DNA of 64,000 nucleotides, taken from the NCBI GenBank assembly GCA_022796015.1, contig JAAWHU010000002.1, positions 24,557-88,556 on the forward strand, written 5' to 3'. The notes beneath the pieces were generated by a model. That model was not told the origin of the DNA and searched no databases. It saw nothing but the letters and a program-made list of their open reading frames with translations. How positions within the stretch are numbered: the stretch's first letter is position 1; every line of letters starts with the position of its first letter. Source of the stretch: Hungatella sp. (lineage in GTDB: Bacteria; Bacillota; Clostridia; Lachnospirales; Lachnospiraceae). Below, piece after piece: positions 18,749 to 27,047 of the stretch. Both the position numbers and the translations under genes were made by a program.

Positions 18749-19962
18749 ATTTCAGAATCCTCTCTAAAATAGCGATAAACAGAATCATTCAATTTCTCTT
18801 GTCCTTTGAGAATCCTTTCCCACAGTTCTCTCCCCTGTTGGCTAACATACCTATACTTTGATCTTTGATAGTGATTGGCGCCAAATATATACTCCTTTTC
18901 CTTGATCTCTTCCAAAGATGCCGTCCAGAAATCATCCTTTTCCCCCTTTTTCCAGCGCTTCCATGCCTCTGTAATCTGCTTGATACTTTGTTCATAGACA
19001 GTATCTGAAAATTCATTTTCCGGCCCCACATATTCGGGAACATCACCGAAAAACACTTGATGCCCAGGCAGAGAAGGCTGATTGCTCAAAAGCACCAATG
19101 ATGATTTGCTAACTGTATACGGCTTATATATTTTTCTCGGAAGCGATATCACACACTCCAGGCTATGATTAACGAGTATATTCCGACGCATTCTGACAAC
19201 ATCACCATTGATTGTATTTGTCAAAAAACCTTCAGGAACCAGAATACCACATCGTCCTTCTTCTTTCAGTGTGTAAATCATTCGGTCTATAAAATTAAGA
19301 GTCTCACGGATATCATCACTATAAGGCGGGTTGGCCAATATTACATCGACTTTCTCTTTCCCTGGATTTTTCAGAAAATCTCCCTGATATAAGGCTACAT
19401 CTGTCATACCATTAAAACTGGTATTAAAAAAAGCAGTTGTTTTTATTTCTTTGTCAAGATCCATACCTATATATCTGCAGTCCCTGCATCTTTTTGCAGC
19501 TGCAACCAATAATCTGCCGCAGCCGCAGACCGGGTCCATAACAACTTCTCCTGCCATGGGTTCCAGCATACGTGCCATCATATCTGCTAAGGACAGCGGG
19601 GTAATAAAGTTTCCCATGATTCCATTTGTATACATTGTTTGCAGCAGATCATCCAATATCTTCGCAGCAGATTCCTCTATATTCTCACAGGAATGCCACC
19701 TAACCAAATATTCTGTCAGATTGTGCCACTCATCCTCATCCATGGCCGTTAAAGCTCTTCCAAATTCATAATCCTGCTCTCTCAGCTCGGCGTATCTGCA
19801 CAAACATTCATCAATTACCTGCTGACGCCCTGCCCCTTTTAGACGAGAAATTAATGCCTCTCCATCTGTCTTCATCCCATATAAAAGCAGTGCGAAATCG
19901 TTTAAAAATCCCAGTGCTTCTGTCTGCCGGCGCAATACCTGCCTTAAAAATTTATGTGTCAT
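18745..19962 (-). CDS. N6-adenine DNA methylase, second copy (divergent HsdM)
   Basis: 405 residues. The SAM motif reads DPVCGCGR (143-150), where the common form is DPxCGSG, and the catalytic motif is N211PPY214. An N-terminal helical domain (1-110) replaces the typical HsdM N-terminus. It is clearly not a recent duplicate of the methylase upstream. Two different methylases in one operon suggest a heteromeric M2S complex or modification of both strands by separate subunits. It begins 13 bases after the first methylase stop with a weak ribosome site (GGATAA) and shares ATGA with hsdS. Confidence 0.85.
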   Translation of the reverse strand: MTHKFLRQVLRRQTEALGFLNDFALLLYGMKTDGEALISRLKGAGRQQVIDECLCRYAELREQDYEFGRALTAMDEDEWHNLTEYLVRWHSCENIEESAAKILDDLLQTMYTNGIMGNFITPLSLADMMARMLEPMAGEVVMDPVCGCGRLLVAAAKRCRDCRYIGMDLDKEIKTTAFFNTSFNGMTDVALYQGDFLKNPGKEKVDVILANPPYSDDIRETLNFIDRMIYTLKEEGRCGILVPEGFLTNTINGDVVRMRRNILVNHSLECVISLPRKIYKPYTVSKSSLVLLSNQPSLPGHQVFFGDVPEYVGPENEFSDTVYEQSIKQITEAWKRWKKGEKDDFWTASLEEIKEKEYIFGANHYQRSKYRYVSQQGRELWERILKGQEKLNDSVYRYFREDSEI

Positions 19963-19975
19963 TTCAAAGATTATC

Positions 19976-21424
19976 CTACTTTCCCTTCAGAATCCGGTTC
20001 AAAGTAACCCCATTCTCTTCCAGCAAGTCTCTCAGCTCTCTTTCCAGCTGTCTCTCATACAAGTCTAATTCCTCTAATTCAGGCTGTCTTTGGTGCTGGT
20101 GAATCATATACCGCTCCGGAGCCAGGGAATAATTCTCTGTTTCAATGTCTTTGACAGCTACCTGCCGGCAGAACTCCGGCTGATCATCCTCTATTCCATT
20201 TTCATAATTCTGATAAACTTCCACCACTCTTTTCCGGTCTGAATCTGACAAACGAGTATATCCATATTCTGTTTTTCCCATCCTCCTGGCATCTACAAAC
20301 AATATTTTGTTTCTGCAGATCTCACTCTTTCTTTTCTTTAATATCCATAAAGACACAGACACCTTTGTAGCATAAAACATTCCCGGCGGAAATGTGATAA
20401 TCGCCTCCAGAACATCATCCTGTAAAAGAGCTGCCCGAATTCTCCGTTCTTCATTATGTCTGCTGGCCAAAATTCTGTTGCTGAATATAGCCCCCATGGT
20501 GCCATGGTCATCTAAGTGGTAAAGCATATGCTGCATCCAGATAAAGTCGTCTCTTTTTCCGGAAGGAAACCCATATTTCCATCGTCTGTCATTGACCAGT
20601 TGTTCCTTGCTCCATCCGAATTCGCGAAAAGGCGGATTGGCCAACACATAGTCAGCCTTCAATTTTTCATGTATATCCAGTCTGATGCTATTGGCTGGGA
20701 CGTCCCCCAAGTCGGCATCGATCCCTCTTAATAGAAGATTCATGCGGGCGGTTTTCCAGCTTTCCCTGCTTTCTTCCTGGCCATATAGTCGAAAACCTCT
20801 GTTTTTTTTCCTCATGTAATCAGCAGCGTACAACAACATACTGCCGGAACCGCAGCAGGGATCATAGATGGTTCCTCCCTTTGGCTCAAGAAGCTCTATA
20901 ACCAAGTCAGCGATCTGACGAGGTGTGGCATATTGCCCTGCCTGTTTAATAGTTCGAGGTATGAAATGTGCTATAAAATATTCATAAAACTGCGAGAAAT
21001 TAAAACCATGCTGATCATCTCCGGAATAAGAGATTTGTTCCATCCTGTAAACTATTTGTGAAATCTCATTGTCATCAAAATCCCCAAGCACACTTTCAGG
21101 GCACACAAGCCCTTTATACTTGGAATCTGATTGATTTATGATACACATGGCATTATAGACAGACTTCCTCAAATTATAGTGCTTTTCTTCCTTCAAATTC
21201 TCCCATCTCAAATACGGCGGAAAATAAATGCCGCCTTTTTTCCAGTATCTGTACTCCTGCTCCTCACAACCTGGCTTTTCAGCCTTTTGTAAAGCATATT
21301 CTCTTTCAAATTCTAGGCTTGCGAAGCGGAAGACAAGCATACTCACAATAAACTCTTTTCCCTTCTCATCACTGGAATGATCTTTTAAAAACAGGCTGAT
21401 CTGACTCCAAAGATCATCTATCAT
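19976..21424 (-). CDS. hsdM: Type I DNA methylase HsdM
   Basis: 482 residues from the ATG at 21424. HsdM N-terminal helical region 1-155 (starts MIDDLWSQISLF), YATP segment at about 165, SAM motif DPCCGSGSM (188-196), catalytic N263PPF266 and the usual HsdM C-terminal phrasing. It should methylate adenine at the site set by HsdS. The ATG overlaps the stop of the upstream glycosyltransferase gene as ATGA, and its ribosome site GGAGG lies within that gene's last codons, so the two are translationally coupled. First gene of the five-gene island. No hsdR is present anywhere in the window. Confidence 0.92.
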   Translation of the reverse strand: MIDDLWSQISLFLKDHSSDEKGKEFIVSMLVFRFASLEFEREYALQKAEKPGCEEQEYRYWKKGGIYFPPYLRWENLKEEKHYNLRKSVYNAMCIINQSDSKYKGLVCPESVLGDFDDNEISQIVYRMEQISYSGDDQHGFNFSQFYEYFIAHFIPRTIKQAGQYATPRQIADLVIELLEPKGGTIYDPCCGSGSMLLYAADYMRKKNRGFRLYGQEESRESWKTARMNLLLRGIDADLGDVPANSIRLDIHEKLKADYVLANPPFREFGWSKEQLVNDRRWKYGFPSGKRDDFIWMQHMLYHLDDHGTMGAIFSNRILASRHNEERRIRAALLQDDVLEAIITFPPGMFYATKVSVSLWILKKRKSEICRNKILFVDARRMGKTEYGYTRLSDSDRKRVVEVYQNYENGIEDDQPEFCRQVAVKDIETENYSLAPERYMIHQHQRQPELEELDLYERQLERELRDLLEENGVTLNRILKGK

Positions 21425-23949
21425 CCCACTGCCTCCAGAATCCAGTCCGCACAATGGCTCCAAGTCAGGCCTTCCGCCACCTTCTCATATCCTCGCTCAA
21501 TCATGGCCTGTGTCTGTTCCTGACACTCAAGAATCTCTCTGGCAATATGGGGAAGCCTCTCCAGATGATCCAGGTCATAAAGGCGGATATCCACTCCATC
21601 CGTAAAGTTCTCGTCAATCCAGGTGCTGGAATCCGTCAGCGGAAGGGAATGCTGCAGCAAGGTATTGAAGATCCTGTCATGAGTCCCTCCTTTGAAGCCC
21701 GGCATTACATTAAGATTAATTCTGGCATCAGCCATGTAGGCCAAGGTGTCCCCATAGGGAATCCGATCCTCAATACGGTGAACATTGGCATATCCTGCCG
21801 AGGGATGATTCTCCCACCCCCGTCCTAAGAGATAAAGGTTCAGGCCTGACTCTGCAAGGGCGGTCACCACCTTCTCCCTCTGGTGCATACGGATAGCCCA
21901 GTCGATACAGTTGCATCCATAGAGCATCTGCCGCAGGGTTTCGCCCGGAATATCCCAGCCATACTGGTCTCTGGTAAGAAGAAACGCCTTCCAGATAGAC
22001 AGGCTGCTGTCCTTTTTCAGATTGTCAAATACGCCCTCATACAGTTTATAGGCGTCACTTCCCTTAGGGCATACCTGCTCTATCTCGGAAAATTTCCCCT
22101 GGGGGCTGTAGTAGGTGCCGCAGAACAGGATGTCGTAGGTTCGCTTCTCAAAGGGAATCACCGGTCTGTCTTTCCCGGGCATGACTCCCACATGAGGCAT
22201 AAATGCCACATCAATATGTGCAAAATAGGTTCTCACATACTCTACATGTTCCCTGTCACAGCAGAACAACCGGTATTTCTTAGGAGGATTATCAAAGGCC
22301 GGCTGGAAGCGGAGAGGCGGATCCATAAGTATATCCACAACCACGGCATCATGGTGATCCCACAGCTTAACAAAGTCAGAATCCCTGACTGCTAAAGCGT
22401 CAAAGCAAATGGCTGCATCTACCTTTTTCTCAATAAATTTATTAAACTCAGCATAGGAATGGATTCCGCCTTCTTCACGGGAATTTCTCAAATCAAGAAT
22501 AAAGATCTCATGTCCCCTTCTCTTTAATTCTGCCCATAACTGATCTGTGAAAAAGTTAAATGATTCTACAGAGGAATAGAATAACACCATCCGAAGACCT
22601 TTTTCATGATCCTTTTCCCATGCTGTTCCCAGCGCCTGTCTCACTGCCGCCATCTCCTCTGGTGCAAAGGTTCCCTTTAAAACCTGAACCATTGCCCCGT
22701 AATTTGCAGAAATAGCCGCCCTCAAAAGGAATAACCGGTCCTTCAATGTGCCTAGATTATAAAAAGAACGGCCCAGGAACACAGCCACATCCTCGGCCCT
22801 GCTGTTCTTATCCTTGGAAAATGCAGAGAGCATCACCACTGCCGTACTCATCAAATAAGGATTCTCCTTCAGCAAAGCCGTGGTAAGCTGAACACATCCC
22901 TCCAAATCTCCGTTGTTGAAGCAGCAGATGGCCAACATCTCATAGGCCTTCATGATCTCTCCTGACAGAGCCATGGCTTTTCCCGTATTGCCGTACTGCT
23001 CCAATATCCCAAGAGCCTGACGCAGGTGCTTCTCCGCCTCCTCATACCTTCCCTTTTCTGCCAGGTATCGTCCCAGCAGATAGTCATAGTCTGCCTCCTT
23101 GGGCCTGCGCTTCACAGCCTCCTGGTAGACCTCCAGGATGGCGGACTCGTCCTCCTTTTTGCTCCCTGTAGTCAGAAGATTTAAAAGACGCAGATAAACC
23201 TTGGTTGCCAGGATATCAAACTCCCCAGGCTGCTCCGGCATGAGAGCCATGGATCTGCGGTATGCCTTCTCCGCCTCATCCTCCTGGCCCATGCTGTCAT
23301 ACTCATTGCCCAGATATCCCCACATCTCGTAGTCGTCCGAGTTCTCCTCCAGCTCCTTCTCAATGAGCCTAAGATTCCTTTTGCTTCCCAGCTTCTCTTT
23401 TTTCTCCAATGCCCCATATCCCGTATGGAAAATAGACAGTTCATTGGCATCAATGGCATTAAGCGGAACATCCGGCGAGGAGGACACCAGCGTCTCGTGA
23501 ATCCGCCTTTTGTACCTGATGGCAGGATGATTGCGGAACACACGGATCTGGGTATCCACTCCCAGAACCTGCCCTTCATTGCTCATATGAATCCACGCCG
23601 TCACCACACCATTGACCTGGGTATCCTGAAGCTTCTCCACATAATCCAGCAGTTTTCCTGCATCCTCCCCGGAAAAATACTCGTCCGCGTCCAGAAGGGC
23701 CACCCACTCATAGCCGGCCTTCTCGATGGCATAATTCTTGGCGGCGGCAAAATCGTCAATCCACTGAAATTCGTAGACCTTAGCCCCCATTCTTCTTGCA
23801 ATCTCCACAGTACGGTCTGTAGAGCCGGTATCCACTACGATCTGCTCCGACACCACGCCCTTGCCCCAGGATAGGGCCCGCTCTATGTTTTTCTCCTCAT
23901 TCTTTACGATCATACACTGAGAAATCCTTGCTTTTCCGGCTTTGCTCAC
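21421..23949 (-). CDS. Two-domain glycosyltransferase: GT2-TPR fused to CgeB-like GT
   Basis: 842 residues from a GTG at 23949 (GAAGGGAGA upstream); the frame continues upstream through the repeat at 23975-24193, which I exclude. Residues 1-230 are a GT2 domain almost identical in opening to its paralogues (TGSTDRT, D87ADE90), about 230-450 is TPR-like, and about 455-842 is a second glycosyltransferase of the CgeB / Glyco_trans_1_2 type (FYSSVESFNFF start, LLGRGWENH, GGTHDRIFNTLL near the end). It could add two sugars in sequence to a surface protein, most likely flagellin. The last four bases overlap the hsdM start. Confidence 0.9.
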   Translation of the reverse strand: MSKAGKARISQCMIVKNEEKNIERALSWGKGVVSEQIVVDTGSTDRTVEIARRMGAKVYEFQWIDDFAAAKNYAIEKAGYEWVALLDADEYFSGEDAGKLLDYVEKLQDTQVNGVVTAWIHMSNEGQVLGVDTQIRVFRNHPAIRYKRRIHETLVSSSPDVPLNAIDANELSIFHTGYGALEKKEKLGSKRNLRLIEKELEENSDDYEMWGYLGNEYDSMGQEDEAEKAYRRSMALMPEQPGEFDILATKVYLRLLNLLTTGSKKEDESAILEVYQEAVKRRPKEADYDYLLGRYLAEKGRYEEAEKHLRQALGILEQYGNTGKAMALSGEIMKAYEMLAICCFNNGDLEGCVQLTTALLKENPYLMSTAVVMLSAFSKDKNSRAEDVAVFLGRSFYNLGTLKDRLFLLRAAISANYGAMVQVLKGTFAPEEMAAVRQALGTAWEKDHEKGLRMVLFYSSVESFNFFTDQLWAELKRRGHEIFILDLRNSREEGGIHSYAEFNKFIEKKVDAAICFDALAVRDSDFVKLWDHHDAVVVDILMDPPLRFQPAFDNPPKKYRLFCCDREHVEYVRTYFAHIDVAFMPHVGVMPGKDRPVIPFEKRTYDILFCGTYYSPQGKFSEIEQVCPKGSDAYKLYEGVFDNLKKDSSLSIWKAFLLTRDQYGWDIPGETLRQMLYGCNCIDWAIRMHQREKVVTALAESGLNLYLLGRGWENHPSAGYANVHRIEDRIPYGDTLAYMADARINLNVMPGFKGGTHDRIFNTLLQHSLPLTDSSTWIDENFTDGVDIRLYDLDHLERLPHIAREILECQEQTQAMIERGYEKVAEGLTWSHCADWILEAVG

Positions 23950-23974
23950 AATTTTCTCCCTTCTATTTCTTAGT

Positions 23975-24193
23975 AATAGGTAATTGCGAAACTCGAAACT
24001 TAGTCGAATATTCTGACCATATATGACAGGAAAAGACATTTGCACCATGAAAATGAGACCATAGAACGCAGGAGGGCCTAACCCCAACTGGGTTCTGCTT
24101 TCCTGGGCTCATTGAAATGCTTGGTGCAACAGGCTTTGGATGACATGTATGGTCAGAATATTCTCCTGGCTTCGGCTTTCACAATTACCTATT
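23975..24193. repeat. Full-length nested inverted-repeat element (219 bp)
   Basis: Three nested arm pairs: outer 23975-23991 with 24177-24193 (16 of 17), middle 24006-24028 with 24141-24163 (GGTCAGAATATTC perfect, rest near-perfect), inner TTGCACCA 24040-24047 with TGGTGCAA 24122-24129 plus imperfect pairing towards the apex. The whole element folds into one long hairpin. It sits between two glycosyltransferase genes and is related to the elements at 14038 and 25571. Either a MITE-like mobile unit or a structured RNA. Confidence 0.8.
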
Positions 24194-24200
24194 ATATTTC

Positions 24201-25538
24201 TTATTTTAATGCCTGATCCACGGACTTAAGCTCCTCCGGCGTAAACATGCCTCTCACGATCCTGGCCAGATCCGCATATCCTGCAGACATAGCGGCCCGA
24301 AGGACAAAAAGACGGTCCTTTAAGGAATTAAAATCATAGAAATTGCCTCCTAAAAACTCTGCCACTGCCCTGGCCCCTTCTTCTCCCTTCATGCTGATCT
24401 CCGGATCCTTTGAGAATGCCATGAGAAGCACCATAGCCGTACTCATCAGATAAGGATTCCCTTTTAAAAGGGCTGTGGTAAGCTGAACGCAGTCCCCATA
24501 TTTCCCATTGTTGTAACAGCATACTGCCAGCAGCTCATAGGCCCTCTGAATCTCACCTGACAGAACCATGGATTTTCCTGTGTTGCTGTAGGTCTCTAAA
24601 AGGGTCAATGCCTGTCTCAGATGAGTCTCCCCCTTCTGCCAGTTTCCCTTTCCCGCAAAATATTTGCCCAGGTAATAGTCGTAGTCCGCTTCCTGGGGCC
24701 AGCCCTCCACTGCCAGTTCATAAGCCTTCATAAGGGTCTCTTCCGATGGTTCCTCACGGTTAATAAGCACTTCTATAAGGCGCAGCAAAATAAGGGAGGC
24801 ATTGGCGTCGTAGATTCCCTTTATCTTATCCGGCATGAGATGAACTGCCTTCCAGAAGGCCTCCTCCGCCTCTGCCCACTGTCCCGCCGATACATGCTCC
24901 TGCCCTAAATATCCCCACATCTCATAATTATCCGGGTTGTCCTTTAATTCTTCCTGGATGAGTTTTAAGTTTCTGCCGCTTTTCTTGGCATTCTCCTGGT
25001 CTCCATAGCCTGTATGGAAGATAGAAAGCTCCTCCACCATATCCACCGTGTCAATAAGATGCCCTTCTTTTGTAGTAAGGGACTCGTGGATTCTGCCTTT
25101 ATAGCGCAGAAAGGGAAGATTACGGAAGATTCTCCGCTGGGTTCCCACGAACATAATATTTCCCTGGTTGTCTAAGTTCACCCATCCAGTAAGAATACTC
25201 TCTGCCCCCGTATCATGGAGAAGGCGCAGGGCATTTAAAAGTTTTCTCCCATCCTCCGGCGTAAAGTACTCATCTGCGTCCAGAAAGGCGATCCACTCAT
25301 ACTTTGCCTTGCCGATGGCATAATTCTTGGCAGCTGCAAAATCATCAATCCATTGAAATTCATAGACCTTAGCTCCCATCTGTCTGGCTATGTCCACCGT
25401 TCGGTCAGTAGAACCTGTGTCCACCACAATCTGTTCCGACACGATGCCCTTTCCCCAAGATAGGGCGCGCTCTATGTTCTTCTCCTCATTTTTTACGATC
25501 ATGCACTGGGAAATCCTTACTTTTGCGGCCTTTGCCAT
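24201..25538 (-). CDS. GT2 glycosyltransferase with TPR domain
   Basis: 445 residues from the ATG at 25538, which has AAGGAAGTG six bases upstream; an ATG six codons earlier has no ribosome site. GT2 domain about 1-235 with RISQCMIVKNEEKN, VVDTGSTDRT and FLDADEY, then TPR-like helices (DYYLGKYFAGKGNW, YELLAVCCYNNGKY) to the end. The C-terminal block AARAMSAGYADLA-type region is shared with the paralogue at 25676. No second glycosyltransferase domain. It lies between two repeat elements, in the same direction as the flagellin genes. The donor sugar and acceptor cannot be read from sequence. Confidence 0.9.
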   Translation of the reverse strand: MAKAAKVRISQCMIVKNEEKNIERALSWGKGIVSEQIVVDTGSTDRTVDIARQMGAKVYEFQWIDDFAAAKNYAIGKAKYEWIAFLDADEYFTPEDGRKLLNALRLLHDTGAESILTGWVNLDNQGNIMFVGTQRRIFRNLPFLRYKGRIHESLTTKEGHLIDTVDMVEELSIFHTGYGDQENAKKSGRNLKLIQEELKDNPDNYEMWGYLGQEHVSAGQWAEAEEAFWKAVHLMPDKIKGIYDANASLILLRLIEVLINREEPSEETLMKAYELAVEGWPQEADYDYYLGKYFAGKGNWQKGETHLRQALTLLETYSNTGKSMVLSGEIQRAYELLAVCCYNNGKYGDCVQLTTALLKGNPYLMSTAMVLLMAFSKDPEISMKGEEGARAVAEFLGGNFYDFNSLKDRLFVLRAAMSAGYADLARIVRGMFTPEELKSVDQALK

Positions 25539-25570
25539 GGGCTCACTTCCTTTCATTATCGTTTTGGCTA

Positions 25571-25669
25571 TAGATCATTGCGAAACTCAAAACTTTGCAG
25601 GATATTCTGATCATATATGACAGGAAAAGACATTTGCACCATGAAATTTTGACTTTCGCAATTACCTAT
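25571..25669. repeat. Internally deleted member of the nested inverted-repeat family
   Basis: About 99 bp. The left two thirds (ATTGCGAAACTC, GATATTCTGATCATATATGACAGG, AAAAGACATTTGCACCATGAAA) follow the element at 23975, then the sequence jumps straight to the right end TTTCGCAATTACCTAT (25654-25669). Arms ATTGCGAAA (25577-25585) / TTTCGCAAT. Intergenic, just upstream of the glycosyltransferase gene starting at 25538. Confidence 0.75.
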
Positions 25670-25675
25670 CTTTTT

Positions 25676-27028
25676 TTAGCTTGTGCTAGTTCCCGTTAAG
25701 GCCTGGTCCACAGACTGCAGCTCCTGGGGAGTGAAAAGCTCCCGAACTGCCAGAACCAGCTCTTCATACCCAGCTGCCATAGCAGCCCGGAGCACAAAAA
25801 TCCGGTCCTTCAGGGAATTGAAGTTGTAGAGATGGCCGCCCAAAAATGCTGCCACCTGCCTTGCTCCCTCTATTCCTTTTGATCGGATCTCCTCGTCTCT
25901 GGCAAATGCTTTCAGAAGCATCATGGCAGTGCTCATGAGGTAAGGGTCTTCCTTTAAGGACACCATGGTAAACTGGACACAGCCTGCCATGTTGCCGTTG
26001 TTGTAACAGCACACAGAAAGGAGTTCGTAGGCTTTCTTCAAGTTGGCTGTGACTTCACTTCCCCCATAGACAGTCCCATATTGTTCCAGGAGAATCAAAG
26101 CCTTCTTTAAGTGAAGCTCGGCCAGCTCCCAGTCATGATGAACTGCGTAGTACTGGCCAGCCGTGTAATCATAGTCAGGTTCCTTGGGCCAGCGCTCTGC
26201 AGCCTTTTTATAAATCTCCAAAAAACGACTTTCTTCTGTCTCCGGCCGCCTGGCCAGGATATCCAGAAGATGCCAGAACACTCCGGAGCTGGGAATGCCA
26301 TAGACCTCATCATTTCCATCCCACAAAAGAGCGGCAGCTTTCCAGAAGGCCTGCTCTGCTTTCTCCCAATCTCCGGCACAGATATACTCATTTCCCAGAT
26401 ATCCCCACATCCGGGAATCATCTGGATTCTCAGCCAGCTCTGCCTGAATAATACGAATATTCCTCCCCTTTTTCTTCTGGTTCTGAGAGGTCGTATATCC
26501 GGTATGAAAGATAGAAAGACTTTTTCCCAGATCTGCAGTCTCCAACAGACGTCCCTCTGAGGAAACAAGATCTTCATGGATTCTTCCCCGATACCGAATG
26601 GATGGAAGATTCTTAAAAATACGGACCTGGCTGTCGATACCAGCGATCTCTCCCTTATCGTCCATCTGAACCCATGCTGTCAGAAGGCATTCCACCTCTG
26701 TATTTTGATATTTCTGTACAAAATCCAACAATTTTTTACTATCCTCAGGAAGAAGGTATTCATCCGCATCCAGCAAGGCAATCCACTCACCCTTTGCTTT
26801 GCTGATGGCAAAATTCTTGGCGGCAGAAAAATCATCAATCCATTGAAAGTCATAGACATCTGCCCCCATGGCCCTTGCTATCTCCACAGTCCGATCAGTA
26901 GAACCGGTATCCACCACAATCTGTTCCGATACAATCCCCTTGCCCCAGGAAAGAGCCCGTTCTATGTTGTCTTCCTCATTCTTCACGATCATGCATTGGG
27001 AGATTCTTGCCCGATTAACCTTATCCAT
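25676..27028 (-). CDS. GT2 glycosyltransferase with TPR domain
   Basis: 450 residues from the ATG at 27028 (AAGGAGAA eight bases upstream); longer frames read back into the neighbouring gene. Same build as its neighbours: GT2 domain with RISQCMIVKNEEDN, VVDTGSTDRT, LLDADEY, then TPR-like helices. It is closest in its C-terminal half to the gene at 24201 (both contain a PYLMSTAM block and a YNFNSLKDR-type block). It begins 19 bases after the stop of the gene at 27048, so they share a message. Confidence 0.9.
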   Translation of the reverse strand: MDKVNRARISQCMIVKNEEDNIERALSWGKGIVSEQIVVDTGSTDRTVEIARAMGADVYDFQWIDDFSAAKNFAISKAKGEWIALLDADEYLLPEDSKKLLDFVQKYQNTEVECLLTAWVQMDDKGEIAGIDSQVRIFKNLPSIRYRGRIHEDLVSSEGRLLETADLGKSLSIFHTGYTTSQNQKKKGRNIRIIQAELAENPDDSRMWGYLGNEYICAGDWEKAEQAFWKAAALLWDGNDEVYGIPSSGVFWHLLDILARRPETEESRFLEIYKKAAERWPKEPDYDYTAGQYYAVHHDWELAELHLKKALILLEQYGTVYGGSEVTANLKKAYELLSVCCYNNGNMAGCVQFTMVSLKEDPYLMSTAMMLLKAFARDEEIRSKGIEGARQVAAFLGGHLYNFNSLKDRIFVLRAAMAAGYEELVLAVRELFTPQELQSVDQALTGTSTS

Positions 27029-27047
27029 ATCGCTTTTCTCCTTCCCG

